Positions 15,856 to 24,799 of a stretch of DNA of 64,000 bases are shown in pieces. The translations under genes were made by a program, and so were the position numbers. The notes under the pieces are model-generated. The model did no database searches. It was not told where the DNA came from and saw nothing but the letters and a program-made list of their open reading frames with translations. The stretch's first letter is position 1. Every line of letters begins with the position of its first letter. Location of the stretch: assembly GCA_026647215.1 (NCBI GenBank), contig JAPKHC010000009.1:124001-188000 (forward strand), given 5' to 3'. The DNA comes from F1-120-MAGs118 sp013360535. GTDB lineage: Bacteria; Planctomycetota; UBA1135; GCA-002686595.

Positions 15856-18800
15856 TCCGGGATGACGCGAACCGCGAGGTTCGTGACGCCCTTGACGAGG
15901 CTGAAGTCCGGGTGCGCGCGGTCGAACACGATCTGGAAGCGGATCATGTCCGGCTTGATCGCGAGCAGGCCCGAGTTGAACTCGTCGGGGTGCTGCACCC
16001 ACGGGGTGAGGCTGTTCTGGGCCACCGTGTTGATGTCGTTGACATCGACGTTGCAGGGATCCGAGAGGCCGGCGACGGCCTTCGCGCCCTGGAAGCGCAC
16101 GATGATCGGCGCGCTGGTCTGCGGCGGCACGAGCGTGCCGTCGTCGATCAGGTTGCCCCAGAACTGCTGCGGCGACTGGCCCGCGAAGATGGTCGAGTTG
16201 CGGTAGCTCGTCGTCACCTCGCCCGCGCCGAAGTCGAGGATCACGTCCATGTCCCAGCCGGGGAGGCCCGGCGTGTCGGACTCGAACGTCAGGTTGAAGA
16301 AGTTGCCCGTGGCGCGGATCCAGCAGGACTGCGCGCCGCTGTGGGCGTCGGGGCCGGCGGTCACCGGCGACCAGTTGCCGACCGAGAGCCAGTCGATCGA
16401 GTCGTTCGGGCCCGTCGGGGCCACCGAGACCGCCGCCGTCGGGCGATCGAGGCCCGTGTTGTCCTCGATGCGAACGAGGCCCGTGCCACCGTTGCCACCG
16501 GCGCTGGTGAAGGGGCCCGTGCCGCCCGCACCACCGACCACGATCAGCCGGTTCTGGATCGGAGCGAGGTCGACCGTCTTGCTCTGGACGAGGATCGCGC
16601 CACCCGAGCCGCCGCCACCCGGCGTCGCGTGCTGGCCGTAGATCACGTTGGTCGAGAGCACGTCACCGCCGTCACCGCCGGTGACGTCGATGCGGCCATC
16701 GATCGAGGCGATGCGACCGGCGACGATCTGCACGGCGCCACCGCCGCCACCCCCGCCGGCACCGCTGTGCGAGCGGTAGCGGTCGATCGTGGTGCCCACC
16801 GCGACGCAGCTGACGCCGCCCGTGGTGCCCGTGGTGTGCGTGCCAAACAGGCCGGCGCCGCCGCCGCCCCCGCCCGAGCCACCGCGCAGGAAGCCCAGCG
16901 ACGGCGTGAGCGCACGACGCGTCCCCGGCGTCGCCGCCGGTTCGAGGCCGAGCTCGCTGAAGGCGCCGCCAGCGGTGTTCGCCGGGGCGTTGTTGCTGCC
17001 GAGAACGCCGGTCGCGGTGGCGCTGGCCGTGACGCCGGCGCTGCCGTCGGTCGCGAAGGCGCCACCGGCACCCGCAGCACCGAGCTGCTGGCTGGTGCAG
17101 TCGGCCGCGATCACGTCGAGGTTGTTGTAGTCGACCTGCGCCGCGTTGCTCGGGAAGTTGAGCGGCCAGCGCGAGCCACCCGTGCCATCGCCGAGGCCCG
17201 TGACGCCGCCAAAGCCGGCCACGCCACCGACGCCCTCACCCGGGCGACCATCGATGGCGGCACCGACGTTGACGATGCCGGCATTGACGATCGGAGCCTG
17301 CGCCGTGCCGGTGCCGCCGCCGGGGCAGTTGGCCACGGTGCAGTTGGCGAGGCTGAGCAGCGTCGAGCCCGTGTTGTCGGGGCGGTCGGCACCCTGACCG
17401 CCGCGGCCTGCGCCGGGACCACCGAACGCGCCAGGCTGGCCGATCGGCGACTCGGAGCCGTGGCCACCGACGCCGGAGCCACGCGCGTCGATGATCGCAG
17501 TGTCGGCCATCGCGAGCAGGCCACGCGAGAACAGGCGGAACGGGTTGCCACCGCGCACGGTGAGCGACGAGTTCGAGCGCATTTCGACGAACGAGAACTC
17601 GAGCACGCCGTCGGTGACGATGGGGTCGGGGATCGTCGCGCCGAGCGCCAGGTTCGTCAGGAACATGCGCGGATCGAGATTGTTGATCAGCGCTCCCGAG
17701 GTCGTGGTCAAGCCGAGACCGTTGTCGAGGCCACCGGCGAAGGTGCCCGGAACGTACGGGACGCCGCCACCCCAGTTCGAGTCGAGCGGGTTCACCGACG
17801 AGGCCGGGCTGAAGCCGACGAGCGTCAGCGCGAAGTCGGGGAACACCGCGACGCGCGTTCCGTCGAGCGCGCTGCCGGGAACCGCCGAGCGGCACACGAT
17901 CGTGTCGATGCCCTCGAGCTCGTAGCTCAGCAGCGCCAGCGTCGGGTCCGCGCCCGGGTTCGAGCGGAAGAGGTTGATCGTTTCCTTGAGCGTGTCGAGC
18001 AGGAACGAGCGGATCGGGATGTCGAGCGCCGTCGCGTTGTTCGGCACCTTGTAGAGGATGTTCGCGGCGTTGTTGGCGAACATGAAGCGCGCCTGGTCCG
18101 AGCCGCGGATGTTGCGGACGAACTTGATGCGCAGCTCGCTCGGCTGCGTGCTCGTGTAGAACGTGCGGATCTGGTTGTCGGAGATGACGAGGTCACCGAG
18201 GCGACCGGAGCCGCCGCCGATGCCCGCGACGAGGCGGCCACCGCCCCAGTCGGCGCCGGTGCGCAGCGTGTCGGTGTTGTTCTGGTTGGTGAACTGCTCA
18301 CCGCCGGTCGGCAGCGAGACGGGGTTGAACACCACGACCTCGGGAACGAACGTGCGGCGACCGGCGTTGAGCACCGAGTTGCCGGACAGGTCCTTCACGT
18401 TGGACGGGACGTCGACGACGATCTTGCGCTTGGGGTTGCCGGTGCCGGCGCTGGGGAAGCCGCCGAAGGGCGTGAAGACGAGGCTCGTCGTCAGCGTCGA
18501 CTGGTTGATCGAGAACTGGTAGGTGCCGCCGACCGGGACCTGGTCACCGGGGGTGCTCAGGTTGCCGTCGGGGTCGACCTTGATGCTGATGAAGGGCGAG
18601 AGGCCCGTCGACGGCTGCACGAGCGTGCCGACGTTCATCAGGTCGTTGAACACGAAGGTCACGGTCGAGTTCGTCAGCACGTCCTCGAGGTTGGCGACCG
18701 AGTCGAGGTTGACCGGGTTGGGGAAGCCCAGCGCGCGCACGAAGATCGAGACCGACGGGGCGCCCGGGACGGGGTCGATCAGACCTTGGCTGGTCGTGAT

Positions 18801-19289
18801 CGTGCACAGCATGCGGCTGGTGTTGAACTGGCCTTCCTGGCTCTCGATGAAGGGGCCCGTGTCGGACTGCTTCGTGCCGGGAATGCGGATCTGGTAGGTC
18901 TGGTTCGAGCCGAAGCCGTAGCTCGGGTTGCCGGCCGAGTCGAACGAGAGCTTCGGGCGGAAGATCGCGCGCCGCGAGTTCGAGGGGTCGACGAGGCGCG
19001 TGCCCGGAGGCACGCCGCCGGTGACGATGTCGATCACCTGGAAGGCGTTGTTCGCGGCCAGCGAGCCGATCGAGACCGGCTGCGAGAACACCACCGCCAC
19101 ATCCTGGTTCTGGAAGGTGTTGACGATGCCGCAGCTGACCTGGTCGCCGCTCTGGCCGTTGGTGCAGCCGAGCGTGCACGACTCGACGTACATGCGTCCG
19201 CCGCCGGAGCTGCCCCCGCTGCAGGAGGTGAGGATCGACACCGTGCCAGACAGTGCGGTGACGAAGAGGAGCCGGGCCGCGTTCTTCAT
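15852..19289 (-). CDS. Giant Ig-like / Gly-rich lipoprotein (type B)
   Basis: Exported lipoprotein of 1,145 residues with signal peptide and lipobox LTSC (cysteine at about residue 23), then a Ser/Gly linker. The N-terminal third contains SbsA-type bacterial Ig-like domains (VAVVFSQPVSIGSLAANNAF; STVTFVFNDLMNVGTL). The middle (about 600-960) is extremely Gly-rich with repeated GGxGG and IDARGSGVGG-type turns, as in secreted beta-helical proteins. The C-terminus has APIIVRFQGAKAV and ends with a beta-rich segment MIRFQIVFDRAHP...NLAVRVIPD. It is a paralogue of the gene at 37308-40790 and shares C-terminal motifs with the two type A lipoproteins. Function unknown; surface adhesion or matrix is a guess. 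Its 3' end runs straight into the hairpin array. Confidence 0.88.
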   Translation of the reverse strand: MKNAARLLFVTALSGTVSILTSCSGGSSGGGRMYVESCTLGCTNGQSGDQVSCGIVNTFQNQDVAVVFSQPVSIGSLAANNAFQVIDIVTGGVPPGTRLVDPSNSRRAIFRPKLSFDSAGNPSYGFGSNQTYQIRIPGTKQSDTGPFIESQEGQFNTSRMLCTITTSQGLIDPVPGAPSVSIFVRALGFPNPVNLDSVANLEDVLTNSTVTFVFNDLMNVGTLVQPSTGLSPFISIKVDPDGNLSTPGDQVPVGGTYQFSINQSTLTTSLVFTPFGGFPSAGTGNPKRKIVVDVPSNVKDLSGNSVLNAGRRTFVPEVVVFNPVSLPTGGEQFTNQNNTDTLRTGADWGGGRLVAGIGGGSGRLGDLVISDNQIRTFYTSTQPSELRIKFVRNIRGSDQARFMFANNAANILYKVPNNATALDIPIRSFLLDTLKETINLFRSNPGADPTLALLSYELEGIDTIVCRSAVPGSALDGTRVAVFPDFALTLVGFSPASSVNPLDSNWGGGVPYVPGTFAGGLDNGLGLTTTSGALINNLDPRMFLTNLALGATIPDPIVTDGVLEFSFVEMRSNSSLTVRGGNPFRLFSRGLLAMADTAIIDARGSGVGGHGSESPIGQPGAFGGPGAGRGGQGADRPDNTGSTLLSLANCTVANCPGGGTGTAQAPIVNAGIVNVGAAIDGRPGEGVGGVAGFGGVTGLGDGTGGSRWPLNFPSNAAQVDYNNLDVIAADCTSQQLGAAGAGGAFATDGSAGVTASATATGVLGSNNAPANTAGGAFSELGLEPAATPGTRRALTPSLGFLRGGSGGGGGGAGLFGTHTTGTTGGVSCVAVGTTIDRYRSHSGAGGGGGGGAVQIVAGRIASIDGRIDVTGGDGGDVLSTNVIYGQHATPGGGGSGGAILVQSKTVDLAPIQNRLIVVGGAGGTGPFTSAGGNGGTGLVRIEDNTGLDRPTAAVSVAPTGPNDSIDWLSVGNWSPVTAGPDAHSGAQSCWIRATGNFFNLTFESDTPGLPGWDMDVILDFGAGEVTTSYRNSTIFAGQSPQQFWGNLIDDGTLVPPQTSAPIIVRFQGAKAVAGLSDPCNVDVNDINTVAQNSLTPWVQHPDEFNSGLLAIKPDMIRFQIVFDRAHPDFSLVKGVTNLAVRVIPD

Positions 19290-19890
19290 GAGGATGAGGC
19301 GCGCGAAGGCGCGTCGCGTGTCGTTCGAACTGGGGTCGAGGGCGAACAGGATCAGGGGGTCGGAAGCCGCGGCGCAACCGCCGGGGACCCGGGCCTACCT
19401 ACCCCGCGGACGCGCCGAGGGGACGGAGAGAAGCACCGAGGTCGCGGAGGAAGGACCGGTCGCGGTTTCGCGAGGGGGTCGGCACTATAGTGGGAGCGCG
19501 CACCTCGGCGCCAGAGCCTTGGCCCGGTCTCGCCCCCACCTCCCACGCTGCCGCCCCGTCCGAAACGGAGCGGCAGCGCGAAAGCCGAGCACGAGCCCAG
19601 CCAGCAGCCGCCCGGATCGCTCCGCTCCAGCCGCAGCCAGCTCCCGCGCCGACCGCGCGCCACCGCAGGTGACGCGAGGCGGAGCTCGCTGGCCGGGACT
19701 GGAACTTGCGACCCTCGCGGGCCCGGCCCGACCTGGACCGCCCCCGACAAGGCGCAGGTCGCCTGACTTGCGACCCGGTTTCCGCTGCACACTCCCACGG
19801 GTAGTTACCCCTCTGGCCGCTTCCCAACAAACCGCGTTCCGCCCCGTAGCCCGCCGCCTCCCGAACCACCCGCACCGCCACCCCACGCGA
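19290..19890. promoter_or_regulatory. 600 bp divergent intergenic region
   Basis: No supportable gene lies here. The open frames crossing it are Arg/Pro/Ala-rich shadows with no family features. It must hold the divergent promoters of the giant lipoprotein (-) and the HEAT-like lipoprotein (+). The only striking motif is the palindrome CACTATAGTG at 19483-19492, which gives a TATAGT -10-like hexamer on both strands; no convincing -35 box is found at normal spacing. Several GC-rich short palindromes are also present. Confidence 0.4.
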
Positions 19891-20838
19891 ATGAGCGCCC
19901 TTCGACCCGCCGTTTCCGCCCCGGATTCCCGTCCGACCGCCGCCGCGCACCGTTCGGAACCGCACAGGCTCCGCGTCAAACCGCTCACCCTGCGTGGGTT
20001 CGCGGGCGCGTTGCTCGCCCTGACGCTCGGCCTCGCCCCGGGCTGCGAGGACCGGGCCCAAGCCGGCGGGATCTCGGAGATCGAGGCGCGCCAGAAGATC
20101 GACAAGCTGGTCGAGCTCTTCCGCGGCGTCGATCCGACCACGACGAGCGACATCCAGGACAAGAACTTCCGCGACCGCACCAAGTTGCTCGAGGACCTGC
20201 ACGGTGTCGGTCGCGCGGCCGGGCTCGCGGCGCTCGCGCGCCTCGATCAAGCGAAGAACGAGCCGCTCGACGTGCAGTGGGCGCTGCTCGAAGCGGCCGC
20301 TTTCAACGCCCCCGAGGACGCGCAGCCGCTGCTCGAGAAGCTGATCGTCACCTACGACGGCAAGGACGGCACGGGCCTGCGCATGCACGCGGTGCGCATC
20401 ATGTCGGCCTCGATCCCCCAGCGGGCGATCGAGCTGATCGAGCCGATGCTGCGCACGCCGCTGGCGCGCGAGACGCGCCCGCCGCAGGAGGAGCTCGTCC
20501 GCGGCTGGCACACCGCCGCGAAGAAACTCGGGCTGACCGAGGCGCGCGTGTTGTGCGACCTCGTCGTCGACATGCGCCAGCCGCCGGACGCGCGCTACGC
20601 CGCGGTCAACGCGCTCTCCGACATGGGTGGCACGCGCGCGATCCAGGCGCTGCGCGAGGTGCTGGTCGAGAGCGCGTCGGACGGCAACATCCGCCGCAAG
20701 GCAGCGCAGGCGCTGCTCGTGATCATGCCGCGCAAGGAGTTCTGCGCGCTGATGCAGGAAGCGGCGGGGCACGAGAGCGACGAGATCTTCCTCGCCTTCC
20801 TCGACGACATGCTGCAGCGCAACTGCGTCGGACAGTGA
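19891..20838 (+). CDS. HEAT-repeat-like lipoprotein
   Basis: Protein of 315 residues. After an unusually long, basic and Pro/Ser-rich leader (about 36 residues) comes a hydrophobic core and a lipobox LAPGC with the cysteine near residue 52. The mature part is helical, with repeated pairs such as DARYAAVNALSDMGGTRAIQALREVL and NIRRKAAQALLVIM, the pattern of HEAT/armadillo scaffolds. It is likely a periplasmic protein-protein interaction scaffold. The start is the only ATG in the region that precedes the signal. The end overlaps the tatD start (GTGA), indicating coupled translation, though no functional link is known. Confidence 0.75.
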   Translation: MSALRPAVSAPDSRPTAAAHRSEPHRLRVKPLTLRGFAGALLALTLGLAPGCEDRAQAGGISEIEARQKIDKLVELFRGVDPTTTSDIQDKNFRDRTKLLEDLHGVGRAAGLAALARLDQAKNEPLDVQWALLEAAAFNAPEDAQPLLEKLIVTYDGKDGTGLRMHAVRIMSASIPQRAIELIEPMLRTPLARETRPPQEELVRGWHTAAKKLGLTEARVLCDLVVDMRQPPDARYAAVNALSDMGGTRAIQALREVLVESASDGNIRRKAAQALLVIMPRKEFCALMQEAAGHESDEIFLAFLDDMLQRNCVGQ

Positions 20839-21611
20839 CCGCGCCCGTGATCACCGACAGCCACGCGCACGTGTACGACACGGCCTTCGAGGCCGACCGC
20901 GAGGAGGCGCTCGCCCGCGCGCGAGAGGCGGGCGTGACGCGCATGCTGATGGTCGGCACGAACGTCGGGACGTCCCGCGCGTGCTTCGAGATCGCCGCGC
21001 GCCACGCGGGCATCTTCCCCACGGCCGGCATCCATCCGCACGACGCCGAGGCGGCGACCGACGCCGATCGCGCCGTGATCTCCGAGCTGTGCCGCCGGCC
21101 GGAGTGCGTCGCCGTCGGCGAGACGGGCCTCGACTGGTTCAAGCAGTTCTCGCCGCGCGAGGCGCAGCTCGAGAACTTCCGCTGGCACCTCGAGCTCGCG
21201 CGCGAGCTCTCCAAGCCCGTGATCGTGCACTGCCGCGACGCGCACGAGGACACGCTCGCGCTGCTGCGCGAGTTCCGAGGCGTGCGCGGCGTGATGCACT
21301 GCTACACGTACGGCCCCGACGAGCTGCCGCCCTACCTCGAGCTAGGCTTCTGCATCTCGTTCTCCGGCGTCGTCACGTTCCCCAGGAACGAGCTCAACCG
21401 CGCGGCCGCGCGCGTGGTGCCGCTCGAGCGGCTGCTGGTCGAGACCGACTGCCCCTACCTCGCGCCTCAATCGCGCCGCGGACGCCGCAACGAGCCCGCG
21501 CTGTGCCGCGAGGTGCTCGAGCGCATCGCGCAGGTGCGCGGGGAAACGCTCGAGGCGCTCGCGCTGGCCACCAGTGCCAACGCGACGCGCCTCTTCGGCT
21601 TGCCGGAGTGA
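20835..21611 (+). CDS. tatD: TatD-family metal-dependent hydrolase / DNase
   Basis: TIM-barrel hydrolase with 3'-5' DNase activity in studied members. The 258-residue length is standard. Metal ligands are visible in DSHAHVYD (HxH near residues 10-12), VGETGLDWF (Glu), IVHCRDAHEDT (His), VMHCYTY (His) and LVETDCPYLAPQ (Asp). The GTG start at 20835-20837 overlaps the upstream stop by GTGA. The gene converges on the prepilin gene with a gap of only 16 bp and no obvious bidirectional terminator. Confidence 0.95.
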   Translation: MTAPVITDSHAHVYDTAFEADREEALARAREAGVTRMLMVGTNVGTSRACFEIAARHAGIFPTAGIHPHDAEAATDADRAVISELCRRPECVAVGETGLDWFKQFSPREAQLENFRWHLELARELSKPVIVHCRDAHEDTLALLREFRGVRGVMHCYTYGPDELPPYLELGFCISFSGVVTFPRNELNRAAARVVPLERLLVETDCPYLAPQSRRGRRNEPALCREVLERIAQVRGETLEALALATSANATRLFGLPE

Positions 21612-21627
21612 GCGAGGGTGCCGTGCG

Positions 21628-22374
21628 TTACTGGACCGGCGCCCAAAGGAGCCCGTCCACCGACGTGTTGTTGAGGCCGACGGGCGAGCTCATGTCGTTG
21701 GCGACGCTGAAGGCCGCATCTCCCGCGGGGCCGCCGGCGATTCCGGAATAGGCGCCCGCGCCGCGGTTCATCGTCTGCAGCACTTCCGTGCCTTGGTTCA
21801 CGAAGAACACGCGGTTGCCGGTCTGGCCCGACTGGATCGGCCACGCGTAGCAGGCCCACAGGTACTCACCCGCGTCCGAGTCAGGGAAGGCGCTCGTGAA
21901 GCCACCCGTCGGCTCCTCGACCATCGGCGCATTCGCGGCGTCGGGCAGGTACAGCTGGAACAGGTAGCCGGTGCGCGCGGTCTGGCTGTTGTTGACGATG
22001 CCGAAGGGCGCGGAGAGCACCGGCGGGAAGAGCTCGTCGACGCCCGCGACCCCGGCTGCGGCGACACCACCCGCGCTCACGCGCAGCGGCACGAGGCCCG
22101 CAAGTTCCGCGAAGCTGCCGTACTCGCCGGCGCCGTCGCCGTCCGTGTCGACCGAACCGGCCGACTGGAACTGCGCCTGCGCGCTCATCAGCGAGCGCAT
22201 CGTCGCGATCGCGCTGGCCTCGTTGGCCGAGAGCCGCGCGGCGGCGAGACGCGGGAGGGCGACCGACGCGATGATCGCGATGATCGCGACGACGATCATG
22301 AGCTCGATCAGCGTGAAGCCGGCGCGCGCACGATCCTTCGACAAGGCAAGTTGGGAGTCCATCTCCTGAACCAT
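21628..22374 (-). CDS. Type IV prepilin-like protein 1
   Basis: Pilin or pseudopilin with the class III signal: a basic leader ending in Gly, then FTLIELMIVVAIIAIIASVALPRL with the glutamate at mature position 5. The 248-residue protein (start at 22374; ATG 22360-22362 is an alternative that leaves a 15-residue leader) shares its plan with the second prepilin downstream in coordinates. It has SANEASAIATMRSLMSAQAQFQ, an acidic loop DTDGDGAGEYGSFAELAGL, and YLFQLYLPDA, YAWP and RVFFVNQ blocks. The DTDGDG loop looks calcium-binding. The prepilin peptidase at 30984 would process it. Confidence 0.92.
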   Translation of the reverse strand: MVQEMDSQLALSKDRARAGFTLIELMIVVAIIAIIASVALPRLAAARLSANEASAIATMRSLMSAQAQFQSAGSVDTDGDGAGEYGSFAELAGLVPLRVSAGGVAAAGVAGVDELFPPVLSAPFGIVNNSQTARTGYLFQLYLPDAANAPMVEEPTGGFTSAFPDSDAGEYLWACYAWPIQSGQTGNRVFFVNQGTEVLQTMNRGAGAYSGIAGGPAGDAAFSVANDMSSPVGLNNTSVDGLLWAPVQ

Positions 22375-22449
22375 CGGCGCCGTGGCGCGCGACGCTGGAG
22401 CGCGATTGCGATTTCCTTGGGGCTGCGCACAAGTCCCCCACAACGCGAG

Positions 22450-22477
22450 CGAGGCGCCCCGTTGCCGGGACGCCTCG
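22450..22477 (-). terminator. Stem-loop after prepilin 2
   Basis: An 11-pair stem with one mismatch (CGAGGCG.CCCG against CGGG.CGCCTCG) and a 4 nt loop lies between the stop of prepilin 2 (22505) and the start of prepilin 1 (22374). There is no T-tract. It could terminate or attenuate transcription so that prepilin 2 is made in excess of prepilin 1. Confidence 0.5.
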
Positions 22478-22504
22478 ACTCGAGAAAGCACTGTGGCTTG
22501 CGAA

Positions 22505-23230
22505 CTACTGGACCGGGACCCAGTTCTCGCCGTCCGTGCCGAGCACCGCACCGGCGACGTTGCACACGGGCGAGCCCATGTCCTGCGCCGTCTGGAAGAT
22601 GGCGTCCGGAGCCGGGCCACCGGCGCTGCCGGTGTAGTTGTTCGTGCCCTTGTTGTTGTACTGGTAGATGTCGCCAGCCTGGTTCACGAAGAAGACGCGG
22701 TTGCCCGTCTGGCTGAAGTTGACCGGCCAGGCGTAGCAGCACCACAGGACTTCGCCGTTGTCCGGGTCAGGGAACGTGGCGGCGTAACCACCCGCCGCGT
22801 CTTCGGCGACGAGGTCGCGGGCGGCGTCAGGCAGGTACATCTGGAAGACGTAGCCCGAGCGCGTGACCTGGCTGTTGGCGACGTTGCCGAAGGCGGCCGA
22901 GAGCACCGGCGGGTTGAGCTCGTCCGTACCGGCGACACCGGCGGCGGCCACACCCGCGTTGGTCACGCGGCAGGGAATGGTGCCGGCGAGTTCGGCGAAA
23001 CCGCCGTACTCACCGGAGCCGTCGCCGTCGGTGTCGATCGCGCCCGACGACTGGACCTGAGCCTGCGCGCTCGTGAGCGAACGCAGGGTCGAGATCGCCG
23101 CGGACTCGTTGGCCGACAGGCGGGCCGCCATCAGTCGCGGGATCGCGACGGAGGCGATGATGGCAATGATGGCCACCACGATCATGAGCTCGATCAGGGT
23201 GAAGCCAGCGTTCTTCTTGAAGGTTCTCAT
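22505..23230 (-). CDS. Type IV prepilin-like protein 2 (candidate major pilin)
   Basis: 241-residue prepilin with a short 9-residue leader (MRTFKKNAG) cleaved before FTLIELMIVVAIIAIIASVAIPRL, glutamate at +5. This is the classic arrangement of a type IV pilin or GspG-like pseudopilin. The mature domain contains DTDGDGSGEYGGFAELAGT, GYVFQMYLPDA, CCYAWPVNFSQTGNRVFFVNQ and a C-terminal GENWVPVQ. It is clearly a tandem paralogue of the neighbouring prepilin 1. The short basic leader, its own long upstream region and its own terminator-like hairpin make it the better candidate for the abundant pilin. Cysteines CC at the YAWP block may form a disulfide with the CRV cysteine. Confidence 0.93.
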   Translation of the reverse strand: MRTFKKNAGFTLIELMIVVAIIAIIASVAIPRLMAARLSANESAAISTLRSLTSAQAQVQSSGAIDTDGDGSGEYGGFAELAGTIPCRVTNAGVAAAGVAGTDELNPPVLSAAFGNVANSQVTRSGYVFQMYLPDAARDLVAEDAAGGYAATFPDPDNGEVLWCCYAWPVNFSQTGNRVFFVNQAGDIYQYNNKGTNNYTGSAGGPAPDAIFQTAQDMGSPVCNVAGAVLGTDGENWVPVQ

Positions 23231-23477
23231 CTTGGTTCGATTGGTTCCGTTGGTTACCGGGCACCGGAACGGCACTTCCGTGCCCGGTGCTTCCTCGTCG
23301 CGCAGCATCGGCAGCGAGGGAGGCGTGACTTGAGTTGGGATGAAGGCGAGACGCGCGCAGTGCCTTCCCCGGCCCACCTGGCCGGCGGCTCCTGTCCGGC
23401 CCGACGTTCGGGAACGGCCAAGGGCATGCGACGTGCGTGGATCGACGTGCGCTCTCGCGGCTCTTGAGGAGAGCCCG
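23231..23477 (-). promoter_or_regulatory. Upstream region of prepilin 2
   Basis: Just upstream of the start codon are three near-tandem TTGGTT blocks (TTGGTTCGA, TTGGTTCCG, TTGGTTACC on the plus strand, 23232-23258). A stem CCGGGCAC / GTGCCCGG follows at 23258-23265 and 23280-23287, overlapping an alternative GCACCGG / CCGGTGC stem. These could form a 5'-UTR structure of the pilin message. No Shine-Dalgarno sequence, sigma-54 (-24/-12) or sigma-70 boxes were convincing. Confidence 0.35.
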
Positions 23478-23516
23478 AAAAAAAACCGCGGGCCCGCGTC
23501 TGGAGCGGGCCCGCGG
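23478..23516 (-). terminator. Intrinsic terminator of the pilT-pilB-pilC operon
   Basis: A perfect 12 bp stem CCGCGGGCCCGC / GCGGGCCCGCGG is followed on the minus strand by eight T residues (A8 at 23478-23485 on the plus strand). It lies 25 bp beyond the pilC stop. It is the clearest rho-independent terminator in the window. Confidence 0.93.
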
Positions 23517-23540
23517 CGTTCTTCGCCCTGCGCGGCGTTC

Positions 23541-24773
23541 CTAGCTCGGTCCCGACAGCTTGCCGACGACGTCGAGGATCGGGAGGAACACGCTGAGCAC
23601 GACGCCACCGACGATCACGCCCATGAACGTGATGAGCAGCGGCTCGATCAGGCTCGTGAGGCTCTTGATCGCGGCCTTGACCTGCGCGTCGTAGAACTCG
23701 GCGATCTTCTCGAGCAGCTGCTCGAGCGCGCCCGTGCGCTCGCCGATCGCGATCATGCGCGTCACCATCGGCGGGAAGACCTTGGAGTGCGCCAGCGGGT
23801 CGGAGAGCAGCTGGCCCTGCCGCACGCTCTCCTTGGCGGCGTCGACCGTGTTCGAGACCACGCGGTTGCCGGCCGTGGCCGACACGATGTCGAGCGTGCC
23901 CATGATCGGGACGCCCGAGCGGATCAGCGTCGCGAACGTGCGCGAGAAGCGCGCCAGCGCGATCTTGCGCACGATGGGCCCGAAGATCGGCGCGCGCAGC
24001 ACGAAGTGGTGCCACAGGAGCTCGCCCCTGGGCGTCTTCTTGAACGCGGTGAAGGCCGCGAACGAGCCGAACGCGCCGCCGACGACGAGGTACCAGTTCT
24101 CCTTGAGCCACGCCGACGTGTTCAGCGTGAACTGCGTCAGGCCCGGCAATTCCGCGCCGAGGCCGTCGAACACCTGCCGGAAGGTCGGCACGACGCCGAG
24201 CATCAGGAAGGCCGTGATGCCGATCACGAGCACGAGCGAGATGACCGGGTAGGTCATCGCGGCCTTGATCTCGCGGCGCAGCGCCTGGCTCGACTCGAGG
24301 TAGTCCGCGAGCCGCTCGAGGATCACGTCCATCTGGCCCGAGGCCTCGCCGGCGCGCACCATGCTCACGTACAGCGGCGTGAACGCGCGCGGGCAGGTCT
24401 CCATCGCGCTCGAAAGGTCCGAGCCCCCGCGCAGCTCGTTGCCGATCTTCTCGCACACCTGCCGCAGTCCCGGCGTCTCGGCTTGCGAGCCGAGCACGTC
24501 GATCGACTCGAGCAGCGCGAGACCGGCGCCGACCATCGTCGCGAGCTGGCGCGTGAACAGCACGAGCTCGTCGGAGGTGACCTTCGGGCTCCGGTTGAAG
24601 AACCCGCCGCCGGCCTTGCGGGCCGGCTTGTCGCCGGCGACCTGCTCGAGCTTGATGACGACGAGGTTCTGGCGCCGCAGCTCGGCGATCGCCTGTCCCT
24701 TGTCGTCGGCGGCGAGCGTGCCCTCGACGGTCTGGCCACCGGGTTTCTTGGCGGCGTACTTGAAGCTGGTCAC
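23541..24773 (-). CDS. pilC: Type IV pilus / T2SS platform protein PilC (GspF)
   Basis: Inner-membrane platform protein that the assembly ATPase works against. The 410 residues contain two T2SSF domains (about 70-190 and 270-395) with three membrane segments, including ISLVLVIGITAFLMLGVVPTF and the C-terminal FMGVIVGGVVLSVFLPILDVV. The motifs FTRQLATMVGAGLALLESI and FSRTFATLIRSGVPIMGTLDIV mark the two repeats. The GTG start at 24771-24773 is supported by a GAGGA ribosome site 7 nt upstream. It is the last gene of the pilT-pilB-pilC operon. Confidence 0.96.
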   Translation of the reverse strand: MTSFKYAAKKPGGQTVEGTLAADDKGQAIAELRRQNLVVIKLEQVAGDKPARKAGGGFFNRSPKVTSDELVLFTRQLATMVGAGLALLESIDVLGSQAETPGLRQVCEKIGNELRGGSDLSSAMETCPRAFTPLYVSMVRAGEASGQMDVILERLADYLESSQALRREIKAAMTYPVISLVLVIGITAFLMLGVVPTFRQVFDGLGAELPGLTQFTLNTSAWLKENWYLVVGGAFGSFAAFTAFKKTPRGELLWHHFVLRAPIFGPIVRKIALARFSRTFATLIRSGVPIMGTLDIVSATAGNRVVSNTVDAAKESVRQGQLLSDPLAHSKVFPPMVTRMIAIGERTGALEQLLEKIAEFYDAQVKAAIKSLTSLIEPLLITFMGVIVGGVVLSVFLPILDVVGKLSGPS

Positions 24774-24799
24774 GGGAGATTCCTCTGGTTCCTTGGGGA

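Noticed and set aside
19371..19379. GGCGCAAC in the upstream region of the giant lipoprotein as a fourth hairpin-repeat copy
   Set aside because: The linker core is present by chance, but no flanking hairpin pair with the right order was found.
15912..19490. Plus-strand 1,192-residue frame opposite the giant lipoprotein
   Set aside because: Very high Arg/Ala/Asp content with no family features. The minus-strand frame has a signal peptide, lipobox and Ig-like domains and a paralogue at 37308-40790.
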